Shown here: positions 15,471 to 23,555 of the stretch, in pieces
Numbering within the stretch: the first letter of the stretch is position 1
Layout of the letters: each line of letters opens with the position of its first letter
NCBI RefSeq assembly: GCF_031180965.1
Contig: NZ_JAPSLH010000031.1
Coordinates: 1-46,331 of the forward strand
DNA length: 46,331 bases
DNA from: Chelativorans sp.
GTDB taxonomy: Bacteria > Pseudomonadota > Alphaproteobacteria > Rhizobiales > Rhizobiaceae
Direction of reading: 5' to 3'
The notes under the pieces: model-generated
Told to the model about the DNA's origin: nothing
The model's input: only the letters and a program-made list of their open reading frames with translations
Database searches by the model: none
Position numbers and translations under genes: made by a program

Positions 15471-17039
15471 ATGAGAAGCGAGGTCGAGTTGCAGGACGGG
15501 GCCCCGGCCGGCGGCCGTCGCCCCTCTATTTTCGTGCCCGGCCGCAACTGCCGGCAGGTCACCACCGCCCGGCACGCTGCCTTCCTGATCGATGCCGAGG
15601 CCTATTTCGGCGAGCTTGAAAAAGCGCTCCGCCTGGCCAGGAGGTCGATCTTCATCATTGGCTGGGACTTCGACGCGAGGATACAGCTTCGCCCACAGGA
15701 CGGCCCTGATGCGCCGAGGCTTGGTGAGATGCTGCGCCGGCTGGTGGAGGAGCGCCCGGAGCTGGAGGTGCATGTTCTGGTCTGGAGCCTTGCGGCCGTC
15801 CATGCGCCGGGCGCCACGATCCCCCTCGTCTTCGGTTCGGATTGGGACGACCACCCGCGCATCCATCTGCGGCTCGATACGCGGCATCCGCTCTATGCCG
15901 CCCACCATCAGAAGATCGTCACGATCGATGACTCGCTCGCCTTCATCGGCGGCATGGACCTGACCATCGGCCGCTGGGACACCCAGCGGCATGCAGCCGG
16001 TGATCCGCGGCGGTTCTGGCCCGACGGATCGCCCTACAATCCGGTGCACGACCTGCAGATGGCGATCGACGGACCGGCCGCCCGCGCCATCGCCCGCGTG
16101 GCGCGGGACCGCTGGCGGGCAGCGATCGGCGAGGATATTCCGTTGGGCCCGTCCGAAGAAAGGTGGCCGGAAGGCCTGTCTCCCACGTTTTCCGACATTC
16201 CTGTCGCCGTCGCGCGCACGGTGCCGGGCCTTGCCGGCCGTAAGGGTGTGGAGGAAGCCGCCAGCTTGACGGAGGACCTCTTCTACGCTGCAAGGCGGAG
16301 CGTCTATATCGAGGCGCAGTACTTTACGGCCAAGCGCCTCAGGAAGGTGCTGCGCAAGGTGCTCTCCAGGCCGGACGGTCCGGAAATCGTCGTGATCTGC
16401 ACCCGCCATGCCCACGGCTTTATCGAGCGCTTTATCATGGGGGCCAACCGCGAGCGCCTTCTGCGCAGCTTGAAGTCGTATGACCGCCATGGGCGGCTGC
16501 GCGTCTACTGCCCGGCGCTCGATGGGCCGCAGGATCAAGGCGTCATGCTCGTCCATGCAAAGCTGATGATCGTCGACGACCGCTTCCTGCGCATTGGCTC
16601 AGCCAACCTCAACAACCGCTCCATGGGCCTCGACACCGAATGCGATATCGTCATCGAAGCGGACCGGGAGGAAACGGCGGAGGCGATCGCCGAGTGCCGC
16701 GATCGCCTGCTCGCCGAGCATCTCGACGTCGATCCGGCCGTGGTGCGCCAGACGGTGCGGCGCGAGGGATCCCTCATCCGCACCATTGAGCGGCTCAACA
16801 AGCAGAGCGGCCGATGCCTCTGCCCGCTTACGGTCGACAAGGGCGCGACCCGTTCCTTTCCCGGTACGCGCCTGCTCGATCCCGAACGACCTTACCGTTT
16901 CCTGGAATGGCTGCGGTCGCTGTGGAAGGGCCGTGCCGGTCAGGCCGCGCCGGAGGCCCGCTCGCGCCGCCCGTCAGACAACAGCGCTTCCGAAGAGATG
17001 AGCAGGATGCCGCCAAGCACCAGCGGCAGAAGGAAATAG
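15471..17039 (+). CDS. Phospholipase D-family protein, cardiolipin-synthase-like (ClsB/YbhO relative)
   Basis: This 522-residue protein has two HKD motifs, the hallmark of phospholipase D and cardiolipin synthase: H146-x-K148-x4-D153 (HQKIVTID) and H362-x-K364-x4-D369 (HAKLMIVD). Both are followed by the GG/GS-N pattern (IGGMD, IGSANLNNRS). It could join phosphatidylglycerols to cardiolipin or cleave phosphodiesters. No clear N-terminal membrane helix is present, as in the ClsB class. The gene runs 100 bp into the 3' end of the convergent YbhN-like gene (16940-17039); its last 35 residues are low-complexity and may be a late extension. E. coli clsB also sits beside ybhN and ybhP, and homologues of both follow here. 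Confidence 0.86.
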   Translation: MRSEVELQDGAPAGGRRPSIFVPGRNCRQVTTARHAAFLIDAEAYFGELEKALRLARRSIFIIGWDFDARIQLRPQDGPDAPRLGEMLRRLVEERPELEVHVLVWSLAAVHAPGATIPLVFGSDWDDHPRIHLRLDTRHPLYAAHHQKIVTIDDSLAFIGGMDLTIGRWDTQRHAAGDPRRFWPDGSPYNPVHDLQMAIDGPAARAIARVARDRWRAAIGEDIPLGPSEERWPEGLSPTFSDIPVAVARTVPGLAGRKGVEEAASLTEDLFYAARRSVYIEAQYFTAKRLRKVLRKVLSRPDGPEIVVICTRHAHGFIERFIMGANRERLLRSLKSYDRHGRLRVYCPALDGPQDQGVMLVHAKLMIVDDRFLRIGSANLNNRSMGLDTECDIVIEADREETAEAIAECRDRLLAEHLDVDPAVVRQTVRREGSLIRTIERLNKQSGRCLCPLTVDKGATRSFPGTRLLDPERPYRFLEWLRSLWKGRAGQAAPEARSRRPSDNSASEEMSRMPPSTSGRRK

Positions 17040-17893
17040 ACGAAGCGGAACACGAGAACCGCGCCGATCAGGTTATCGTTGGGCAACAGGTACAGCACCA
17101 CGCTTTCGATCACGCCCAGGCCGCCTGGCGCATGGGTGATCAGCGTGGCGACATTGGCGCTCACATATACAGCCGCCACTTCGAGATAGGGCACATCCGC
17201 CAAGGCGGAGATCGCCTGATGGAGCGCTCCCGCGACGAAGGCGAAGTTGAGAGTGCCGATGACAATCTGTGGCAGGGCGAGCCGGAAGTTCGGCATCTCA
17301 AGCCGCCGTCCCCGGATTTCGACAGCGCGGCCGCCAAAGATGCAGGACAAAAGCAGATAAAAGGCAGGCACTGCGATGCAGCAGGCCCCGATGAAATAGA
17401 CCAGGGCAGGCGATATGCCGATGACCTCCTCAGCAAGAGCGGCGTTTGTGAGCAGCCCCACGCCGCCGAGCACGGAGAGGCCGAGACCTACCGTAGCCCC
17501 GCAGAAGACGATGACCTTCGCCACTTCTTCTCCGCCCAGCCCCCATCGGGAATAGAAGCGGTAGCGGATCGCACCGCTGCTTAGCGCCGCAAGTCCGATA
17601 TTGTGGCCGAGGGAAAGGCTGGTGAACGACGCCAGGGCGGCGCGCGGATAGGAGAGCGGGTGGCCGGCGTAACGCAGCGCCAACCAGTCGAAGCCGGTCA
17701 GGCAGAGATAGCTCGCGGCGGTGAAGCCGAGAGCGAACAGCAGCCGCTCCAGCGACACGGAAGTGACCGCCGCCACGACCTCTTCCCACTTGTATTGCGA
17801 AAGGGTGCGGTAGAGGAGAAAGGCGGCGAACAGAACGGCGGCCACGGCAAGTGCGTAACCCAGATAGCGGCGGTATGGATGGCGTGATCTCAA
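16940..17893 (-). CDS. YbhN/UPF0104-like membrane protein (lysylphosphatidylglycerol synthase TM-domain family)
   Basis: This integral membrane protein of about 317 residues has seven or eight helices and matches the flippase-like domain shared by YbhN, AglD and the N-terminal half of MprF. Family features include LSLGHNIGLAALSSGAIRYR and ITHAPGGLGVIESVV. There is no aminoacyl-transferase domain, so lysyl-lipid synthesis is not expected; lipid translocation is plausible but unproven. The start is uncertain. I chose TTG at 17893, with AGGGGG seven bases upstream, because it leaves 110 bp for divergent promoters; GTG at 17917 and ATG at 18010 are alternatives, the last overlapping the divergent gene. 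Confidence 0.82.
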   Translation of the reverse strand: MRSRHPYRRYLGYALAVAAVLFAAFLLYRTLSQYKWEEVVAAVTSVSLERLLFALGFTAASYLCLTGFDWLALRYAGHPLSYPRAALASFTSLSLGHNIGLAALSSGAIRYRFYSRWGLGGEEVAKVIVFCGATVGLGLSVLGGVGLLTNAALAEEVIGISPALVYFIGACCIAVPAFYLLLSCIFGGRAVEIRGRRLEMPNFRLALPQIVIGTLNFAFVAGALHQAISALADVPYLEVAAVYVSANVATLITHAPGGLGVIESVVLYLLPNDNLIGAVLVFRFVYFLLPLVLGGILLISSEALLSDGRRERASGAA

Positions 17894-18003
17894 CGATGAA
17901 CCCCCTGACACGCTCACTAGAACGCGCTTGATGGGCGATCCGATCCCACGAAGAAAAAGCGCCCGTGCGCTCAACGATCCGGGAAGTTGCGCGTTGAGCG
18001 GCC

Positions 18004-18795
18004 ATGACATCTCACACCAAGGATGCCCCGCTCGAAATCTCGCAGGACCTGGCAGGATTGCCGCAGCAGGCAAGCTCCCGCGCTGGTCTCGTGCGGGTAA
18101 TGACCTGGAATATTCACGGGGGCGTCGGGCTCGACGGCCGGCTCGATTTGCAGCGGATCGTCGCTCTCGTGCGCAAGCACGCCCCCGACCTGATGGCCCT
18201 GCAGGAGGTGGGCACACGGCGCAAAACCGACGGTTCGGCAGAGGCGTTCGGGTTTCTGGCGGAGGCGCTCGGCAGCCATATGGCCGAAAGCCGGCTGGTG
18301 ACCGCGCCGGATGGCAATTACGGGCACGCGCTCATCTGCCGCTGGCCGCTGAGCGGCGTCGCCTGCCACGATATCTCCTACCGTCGGCGCGAACCGAGGG
18401 CGGCGATCGCGGCAGTGGCCGAAACCCCCTTCGGTGCGTTGCATGTCATCGCCGCGCATCTGGGGCTGAGCTTCGCCGAACGCCGGCATCAGGCGCAGCT
18501 GTTGGCCGCGCTCGTGCGCTCCGGGACCGAACGCACCGTGGTGCTGGGCGACCTCAACGATTGGCTTTGGCGGGGTTCTGTGCAGACGACGTTGAACCGC
18601 CTGTTCCCCGGCCACACGCATCTAAGAACATTCCCCGCCTTTTGGCCGGTTCTTTCGCTCGATCGGATCTATTGCCGCCCTCGCGAGATGCTGGCGAAGC
18701 AATGGACGGATCCGTCTGCTCGTACCGCTTCCGATCACCTGCCGGTCATCGCGGATCTCGCGATGGGAACGACCGAAACGGCCGATCTTCCTTGA
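18004..18795 (+). CDS. Endonuclease/exonuclease/phosphatase family protein (YbhP-like)
   Basis: This 263-residue protein has the exonuclease-III-like phosphodiesterase fold. Visible catalytic elements are TWNIHGGVG (Asn), LMALQEVG (metal-binding Glu), AAHLGLS, VVLGDLNDW (Asp and Asn) and SDHLPVIADL (Asp-His). There is no DNA-binding insertion of the ExoIII type. In E. coli ybhP is in one operon with clsB and ybhN, and here the same three families are adjacent, so the substrate may be a phospholipid or its head group rather than DNA. That is inference. It is divergent from the YbhN-like gene. Confidence 0.85.
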   Translation: MTSHTKDAPLEISQDLAGLPQQASSRAGLVRVMTWNIHGGVGLDGRLDLQRIVALVRKHAPDLMALQEVGTRRKTDGSAEAFGFLAEALGSHMAESRLVTAPDGNYGHALICRWPLSGVACHDISYRRREPRAAIAAVAETPFGALHVIAAHLGLSFAERRHQAQLLAALVRSGTERTVVLGDLNDWLWRGSVQTTLNRLFPGHTHLRTFPAFWPVLSLDRIYCRPREMLAKQWTDPSARTASDHLPVIADLAMGTTETADLP

Positions 18796-18856
18796 TGAGA
18801 GGGAACGCCTCAGCTTTGCGGCGGTTCGGCTTGTATCAGAAGAGGGAGGCAGTCTT

Positions 18857-19255
18857 ATGCAGATCATTCCGACCAGAACCCATGGGGTGCTCGACTATCT
18901 CGTCGGGCTGCTGCTTATAGCGGCTCCGTGGCTGCTGGGCTTTGCCGATGGAGGTCCGGCGCAATGGGTGCCGGTGATCCTCGGCCTCGCGGCCATCATC
19001 TACAGCCTTCTGACCAATTATGAACTCGGCGTCGTCAAACTCATTCCGATGCCGGGGCATCTCGCTCTCGATATCGGCAGCGGCCTGCTGCTTGCCGCCT
19101 CCCCCTGGCTGTTCGGCTTCGCCGACGTGGTCGCCTGGCCCCATCTGGTGTTCGGTCTGCTGGAGATCGCCATTGCCGCATTCACTCACCGCAGGCCAGA
19201 TTACGCGTCGCTAGGGCAAAATGCTGCTGGGCTGTCCGCAAGCAAACGGCATTAA
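18857..19255 (+). CDS. SPW-repeat membrane protein
   Basis: This 132-residue protein has four hydrophobic helices arranged as two copies of the SPW repeat. The tell-tale segments are APWLLGFAD in the first half and SPWLFGFAD in the second. The family is widespread in bacteria and archaea; its function is unknown. AGAGGGAGG lies about 7 bases before the ATG. It follows the YbhP-like gene by about 60 bp on the same strand and may be read through from it. Confidence 0.85.
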   Translation: MQIIPTRTHGVLDYLVGLLLIAAPWLLGFADGGPAQWVPVILGLAAIIYSLLTNYELGVVKLIPMPGHLALDIGSGLLLAASPWLFGFADVVAWPHLVFGLLEIAIAAFTHRRPDYASLGQNAAGLSASKRH

Positions 19256-19258
19256 AGC

Positions 19259-19287
19259 TTGACATAAGAGCCGGATCAGGCAGTAAA
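19259..19287 (+). promoter_or_regulatory. Candidate promoter upstream of chvI
   Basis: TTGACA at 19259-19264 is separated by 17 bp from AGTAAA (19282-19287). It lies directly after the stop of the SPW gene, so a transcript from here would have a leader of more than 200 nt before chvI. The 268-bp gap holds no other gene that I can support. Confidence 0.4.
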
Positions 19288-19523
19288 GCCCACAGGCGGT
19301 GTTGGCTGCTGCGCGGCGAGGGAAGTTGATCGCCGGACTAGCCATTTCAGTTGGTGGCCCTGAACGGATTCCCTTGCTTTTGCGGCCGCGGGTGGCGCTG
19401 CTCCTTGCGTGAATCCGTCGCATCGCACACTCCGAAGTGACTTCGCTTGGAGAATGTGCCACATTTTGTACCCAATTTGTCCTGCATCTGCCGCCCTCGA
19501 AGCAGCAGAAGGGACATCTGCCC

Positions 19524-20246
19524 ATGACGAGGGAGCCGCTGGACATGGCAACGATCGCGCTTGTTGATGACGACCGGAACATTCTGACGTCCGTCTCAAT
19601 CGCGCTGGAATCCGAAGGCTATCGCGTGGAAACCTATACGGATGGGGCCTCGGCGCTGGAAGGCCTCAGCGCCCGCCCGCCGACGCTCGCCATCCTCGAC
19701 ATCAAGATGCCGCGCATGGACGGAATGGAGCTTCTGCGCCGGCTGCGCCAGAAGACGGATCTTCCGGTGATCTTCCTCACCTCCAAGGACGACGAGATCG
19801 ACGAGCTGTTCGGCCTGAAGATGGGCGCGGACGATTTCGTCAGAAAACCCTTTTCGCAACGGCTTCTGGTCGAGCGCGTACGCGCCGTTCTGCGGCGCGC
19901 CAGCGCGCGCGAAAGCGGCGCCAAGGCGCCCGACAAGCAGTCGCGCTCGCTTGAGCGCGGCCATCTCATCATGGACCAGGAGCGCCATACCTGCACCTGG
20001 AAGGGCGAGGCGGTGACATTGACCGTCACCGAATTCCTCATCCTGCATGCGCTGGCGCAGCGTCCAGGCGTGGTGAAAAGCCGCGACGCGCTGATGGATT
20101 CGGCGTATGACGAACAGGTTTATGTGGACGACCGCACGATCGACAGCCACATCAAGCGCCTGCGCAAGAAGTTCAAGGCGGTGGATGGCGAGTTCGACAT
20201 GATCGAGACGCTCTACGGCGTCGGTTACCGGTTTAGAGAAGTGTAG
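19524..20246 (+). CDS. chvI: Two-component response regulator ChvI (OmpR family)
   Basis: ChvI (BvrR in Brucella) is the transcription factor of the ChvG-ChvI system, which senses acid or envelope stress and controls exopolysaccharide, motility and host-interaction genes. The receiver domain has the acidic pocket DDD (IALVDDDRN), the phospho-acceptor Asp in [10 protein letters not shown] and Lys in FVRKPFS. A winged-helix DNA-binding domain follows ([27 protein letters not shown]). The start may be ATG 19524 (240 residues) or ATG 19545 (MATIALVDD, 233 residues), which matches the classic ChvI N-terminus; both have weak purine-rich upstream stretches. The sensor gene follows 11 bp downstream. 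Confidence 0.95.
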   Translation: MTREPLDMATIALVDDDRNILTSVSIALESEGYRVETYTDGASALEGLSARPPTLAILDIKMPRMDGMELLRRLRQKTDLPVIFLTSKDDEIDELFGLKMGADDFVRKPFSQRLLVERVRAVLRRASARESGAKAPDKQSRSLERGHLIMDQERHTCTWKGEAVTLTVTEFLILHALAQRPGVVKSRDALMDSAYDEQVYVDDRTIDSHIKRLRKKFKAVDGEFDMIETLYGVGYRFREV

Positions 20247-20257
20247 CCACGAGCTGA

Positions 20258-22027
20258 ATGGCCATTGAGGCACAACATAGAAGCGGATTTTCTGCACAAG
20301 CCAAATCGGGGCGCGCGACCCCCTGGCTTTTCAGCCGCCTTGCTGTGCCCATCCGGCGTGTGCTGGGACACTACATGTTTTCCAGCCTCACGCGGCGCAT
20401 CCTTATCCTCAATTTCACCGCCATCGGCGTGCTGGTGGTCGGGGTGCTCTACATCAACCAGTTCCGCGACGCGCTGGTCGATGCCCAGATCGAGAGCCTG
20501 AGAACCCAGGGCCGCATCATTGCCGGCGCCATCGCCGCTTCGGCGACGGTGGAGACGGATGCGATCATGATCGATCCGGAGAAGCTGCTGGAACTGCAGG
20601 CAGGCCAGGAACTCACGCCTGGCTCGGACCAGCTGGACAGCCTCGATTTCCCCATCAATCCGGAGAAGGTGGCGCATCTTCTGCGTCGTTTGATAAACCC
20701 CGACAGGACGCGCGCGCGCATCTATGACGACAAGGCCAATCTGGTGCTCGACTCGCGCCAGCTCTACTCGATCTTGCGCTATGACCTGCCCGCGGTGGAC
20801 GGCGATGAGAAGGGTTTTTTCGAAAAGGTTTGGGAAAGCCTGAGCGCATACTTCCACCCGAACGACCTGCCCATCGATCGCGAGCAGCCGGGCGGCACGG
20901 GCGTCGCCTATGAGGAGGTGATGACGGCGCTCAAGGGCGGCGAGCCCGAAGCCGTGCGGCGCCGCAGCCCCGAAGGCGAATATATCATCTCGGTGGCCGT
21001 CCCCATCCAACGTTTCCGCGCGGTCGTCGGCGTGCTCCAGCTCTCGACCCAGGGCGACATAGACCGCATCATCGCCGCCGAGCGGCGGGCGGTCCTGCGC
21101 GTCTTCGCGGTGGCGGCGGTCGTAACCGCCGTGCTCTCACTGCTGCTTGCCTCCACGATTGCAAACCCACTGCGCCGGCTTTCCGCCGCGGCGATCCGCG
21201 TGCGCAGGGGCGTCAGCAAGCGCGAGGAGATTCCCGACTTCTCGCATCGGCAGGATGAGATTGGAAACCTTTCCATCGCGCTGCGCGATATGACCAAGGC
21301 ACTTTACGCGCGCATCGACGCGATCGAGAGCTTTGCGGCCGATGTGGCGCATGAGCTGAAAAACCCGCTCACCTCTCTCGGCAGTGCGGTCGAGACCCTG
21401 CCGCTCGCCAAGGACCAGCGCTCGCGCGATCGCCTGATGGAGATCATTCAGCACGATGTGCGCCGGCTCGACCGCTTGATCACGGATATTTCCGACGCAT
21501 CGCGGCTCGACGCCGAATTTGCGCGCGAGGACTCCGAGCCGATCGACCTGCAGAAATTCCTGCGCGACCTGGTCTCCGTGGCGCGCGAGGTGGGCGGCAG
21601 CAAAAAGAAGGTGGAGATCGAATTCAAGACCGAGGGAAAGCCGGGGCAGCATTACATCGTGCAGGGCCACGACCTCCGTCTCGGGCAAGTCGTCACCAAT
21701 CTGATCGAGAATGCCCGCTCATTCGTGCCGGACGAGGGCGGCCGCATCACCCTCACGCTGTCTCGTATCCAAAGCCGCATACTGCTCACGGTGGATGACA
21801 ACGGGCCGGGCATCCGGGCAGACAGCATCGAACGCATCTTCGAGCGCTTTTATACCGACCGACCGGCCGGCGAAGCCTTCGGCCAGAACTCCGGTCTGGG
21901 GCTTTCGATCAGCCGGCAGATCGTCGAGGCGCATGGTGGGACGCTGACCGCGGAGAACATCCCCGGGAGCAAGCCGGGCGAGTTGCGCGGCGCGCGCTTT
22001 GTGATCTCGCTTCCCGCCGAAGGCTGA
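20258..22027 (+). CDS. chvG: Sensor histidine kinase ChvG
   Basis: This 589-residue inner-membrane sensor (ExoS in Sinorhizobium, BvrS in Brucella) phosphorylates ChvI. It has a membrane helix near residues 47-68, a periplasmic domain of about 220 residues, a second helix near 285-310, then HAMP. The HisKA domain has His365 in DVAHELKNPLTS, and the ATPase has N box NLIENARS, DDNGPGI and GLGLSIS. In known systems the periplasmic inhibitor ExoR holds ChvG off until low pH destroys it; exoR is not in this window. It precedes the hprK gene by 2 nt. Confidence 0.95.
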   Translation: MAIEAQHRSGFSAQAKSGRATPWLFSRLAVPIRRVLGHYMFSSLTRRILILNFTAIGVLVVGVLYINQFRDALVDAQIESLRTQGRIIAGAIAASATVETDAIMIDPEKLLELQAGQELTPGSDQLDSLDFPINPEKVAHLLRRLINPDRTRARIYDDKANLVLDSRQLYSILRYDLPAVDGDEKGFFEKVWESLSAYFHPNDLPIDREQPGGTGVAYEEVMTALKGGEPEAVRRRSPEGEYIISVAVPIQRFRAVVGVLQLSTQGDIDRIIAAERRAVLRVFAVAAVVTAVLSLLLASTIANPLRRLSAAAIRVRRGVSKREEIPDFSHRQDEIGNLSIALRDMTKALYARIDAIESFAADVAHELKNPLTSLGSAVETLPLAKDQRSRDRLMEIIQHDVRRLDRLITDISDASRLDAEFAREDSEPIDLQKFLRDLVSVAREVGGSKKKVEIEFKTEGKPGQHYIVQGHDLRLGQVVTNLIENARSFVPDEGGRITLTLSRIQSRILLTVDDNGPGIRADSIERIFERFYTDRPAGEAFGQNSGLGLSISRQIVEAHGGTLTAENIPGSKPGELRGARFVISLPAEG

Positions 22028-22029
22028 TC

Positions 22030-22473
22030 GTGCCGGTGAACCACCACGGCAGCCTTGTGCTCGCCGGCGACCGCGGCATCTTCATCATCGGCCCGTCGGG
22101 CTCGGGCAAGACAAACCTTGCGCTGGCGCTTCTCGGCCACTGCCTCGCCTCGGGGCGCTTTGCGCGGCTCGTTGCCGATGATCAGATCCTGCTCTCCGTC
22201 AGTGGCGGCCGGCTGATCGGCAGAGCACCCTCGACGATCGGCGGGTTTGCGGAGGCGCGCGGCTTCGGTCCCGCGTCCCTGCCGCACGAGCCCGCCGCCC
22301 TGCTCGATCTCGTGGTTCGGCTGGTGCCAGCACCGGCTGCGCCCCGTTTCCAGCAAGGTGAAACTGTGACCCTCGAGGGGGTGGACCTGCCCTGCCTCGA
22401 TTTGGCTGAGCGCGAAGCCGGGAGTGCGGTTCTGGCCATATCCGCCATGCTTTCCCTGCCGCCTTTTGGATGA
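22030..22473 (+). CDS. hprK: HPr kinase/phosphorylase, short alphaproteobacterial form
   Basis: This 147-residue protein is only the C-terminal kinase domain of HprK. It phosphorylates the regulatory serine of HPr and removes the phosphate. The P-loop GPSGSGKT is at 21-28, and the VADDQILLSV segment follows. The N-terminal domain of Gram-positive HprK is absent, which is usual for Rhizobiales and not a truncation of this copy. The start is a GTG at 22030, 2 nt after the chvG stop, so translation is probably coupled. Its substrate HPr is encoded at 23115-23420. Confidence 0.9.
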   Translation: MPVNHHGSLVLAGDRGIFIIGPSGSGKTNLALALLGHCLASGRFARLVADDQILLSVSGGRLIGRAPSTIGGFAEARGFGPASLPHEPAALLDLVVRLVPAPAAPRFQQGETVTLEGVDLPCLDLAEREAGSAVLAISAMLSLPPFG

Positions 22474-22519
22474 ATACGTCGGCGCGCGGCCAAAATCGGT
22501 CAAATCGGGCAGTTTTGGG

Positions 22520-22546
22520 CTTGTCAACGCCCGGCGCGTTGACAAG
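22520..22546. promoter_or_regulatory. Perfect 11-bp inverted repeat between hprK and the EIIA gene
   Basis: The arms CTTGTCAACGC (22520-22530) and GCGTTGACAAG (22536-22546) flank a 5-nt loop. No T run follows, so it is not a normal terminator. The right arm contains TTGACA (22539-22544), a good -35, so a regulator bound here would control transcription of EIIA and HPr apart from chvIG-hprK. An mRNA hairpin or processing site is the alternative. Confidence 0.5.
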
Positions 22547-22552
22547 ATAGCG

Positions 22553-22592
22553 CCCCTGCCGTGTTGAGGCGGTGGCAGCGCGATGGCAGGGG
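22553..22592 (+). promoter_or_regulatory. Potential leader hairpin before the EIIA gene
   Basis: CCCCTGCC (22553-22560) and GGCAGGGG (22585-22592) are perfectly complementary with 24 nt between them. It lies just after the inverted repeat, in the 243-bp hprK-EIIA gap, and could fold in the 5' leader. No function is known. Confidence 0.3.
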
Positions 22593-22716
22593 GTGACGCC
22601 GAGACCGCATGGCCATTGAAACGGAGTAACGGTTTGACAGCCTCAGGGCACGAAGACGGGGCGCATCAAGACCCCAGCAAACGCGGGTTGGCCGAAAAAC
22701 GGGGCCGGGAAACTCG

Positions 22717-23118
22717 ATGATCGGCATCGTTCTCGTCACGCACGGACGGCTGGCGGAGGAATTCCAACACGCGCTTGAGCATGTCGTTGGGCGGCAGGAC
22801 AATCTCGAGACGGTATCAATCGGCGCCGAAGACGACATGGAGCAGCGCCGTCGCGATATCATAGATGCCGTGCGGCGGGCCGACACCGGTGCCGGTGTCA
22901 TCATCCTCACCGACATGTTCGGAGGCACCCCCTCCAATCTCGCCATATCGGTCATGGACGCCGGTCGGATAGAGGTGATCGCCGGCATGAATCTGCCCAT
23001 GCTGATAAAGCTTTCCAGCGTGCGCGCCGAGGATAACATGACGCGGGCGCTCGAAGAGGCGCAGACCGCGGGCCGCAAATACATCAACGTGGCGAGCCAA
23101 CTGCTCAACGGCAAATGA
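22717..23118 (+). CDS. PTS EIIA component, mannose family (regulatory PTS)
   Basis: This 133-residue EIIA(Man)-type phosphocarrier accepts phosphate from HPr on His9 (LVTHGRLA). TDMFGGTPSN is the conserved loop. No EIIB or EIIC transporter gene is present, so it belongs to the regulatory PTS of alphaproteobacteria, where the phosphorylation state reports carbon and nitrogen status. In Brucella and Sinorhizobium relatives this gene lies between hprK and the HPr gene, as here. The ATG overlaps no upstream gene, has a weak ribosome site, and is preceded by a 243-bp gap with two inverted repeats. Its stop overlaps the HPr start (ATGA). Confidence 0.93.
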   Translation: MIGIVLVTHGRLAEEFQHALEHVVGRQDNLETVSIGAEDDMEQRRRDIIDAVRRADTGAGVIILTDMFGGTPSNLAISVMDAGRIEVIAGMNLPMLIKLSSVRAEDNMTRALEEAQTAGRKYINVASQLLNGK

Positions 23119-23420
23119 CGGACGCCCCTCCCAAACCCGCAGCGGACGACGTCGTCACGCGTGAGTTCGCCATCGTCAACCAGCGTGGCCTCCACGCACG
23201 GGCCTCGGCAAAATTCGTCCAACTCGTCAGCGGCTATGACGCAAGGGTGATGGTGGAGAGGGACGGCATCTGCGTCGGAGGGACATCAATCATGGGCCTG
23301 ATGATGCTCGCCGCAAGTCCCGGCTGCACCATCCGTATCTCCGCCAGCGGGCGGGATGCGGTGGAAGTGCTCGATGCTCTGGGCGATCTAATAGCGGAGC
23401 GATTCGGCGAGGAGATCTGA
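23115..23420 (+). CDS. ptsH: Phosphocarrier protein HPr
   Basis: HPr passes phosphate from PTS enzyme I (EI-Ntr in these bacteria) to EIIA. This one has 101 residues; His27 in GLHARASAKF is the phosphorylation site. Ser58 in GGTSIMGLMM is the regulatory site used by HprK. An N-terminal extension of about 12 residues precedes the usual start of the fold. The gene overlaps the EIIA stop by four bases, so the two are translationally coupled. The presence of hprK 0.7 kb upstream in the same orientation makes serine phosphorylation likely. Confidence 0.94.
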   Translation: MTDAPPKPAADDVVTREFAIVNQRGLHARASAKFVQLVSGYDARVMVERDGICVGGTSIMGLMMLAASPGCTIRISASGRDAVEVLDALGDLIAERFGEEI

Positions 23421-23448
23421 GGCGACACCAAGCCGTGCACATGCAGGG

Positions 23449-23464
23449 ATAAAGATTTCCTTAT
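23449..23464. promoter_or_regulatory. Candidate methionine-cycle regulator site upstream of ahcY
   Basis: ATAAAG (23449-23454), four bases, then CCTTAT (23459-23464) form an inverted repeat with one mismatch. From memory it resembles the palindrome AT-rich AAAG/CTTT sites assigned to ArsR-type SAH/SAM-responsive regulators upstream of methionine-cycle genes in alphaproteobacteria. The site is about 90 bp before the ahcY start. Confidence 0.4.
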
Positions 23465-23493
23465 ATGATTGTCGCCCGCTGCGCGATCTGTTA

Positions 23494-23525
23494 GGCAGGC
23501 CGTAACTGCCGCGCCCCCTCGGGGC
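23494..23525 (+). other. Two small hairpins in the ahcY leader
   Basis: GGCAG/CTGCC (23494-23498, 23506-23510) and GCCCC/GGGGC (23513-23517, 23521-23525) can form two adjacent stems 30-60 nt before the ahcY ATG. They may be leader structure. I could not match them to the SAH riboswitch or another known aptamer. Confidence 0.3.
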
Positions 23526-23555
23526 CGTTCAAGAACCAAGCTGGAGTTTAAGCCG

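Noticed and set aside
22030-22473. hprK as a truncated pseudogene
   Set aside because: It is short compared with Gram-positive HprK, but the P-loop is intact, and a kinase-domain-only HprK is normal in Rhizobiales.
23421-23555. SAH riboswitch upstream of ahcY
   Set aside because: I could not find its conserved core. Only two short stems are present, and a protein-binding palindrome explains regulation as well.
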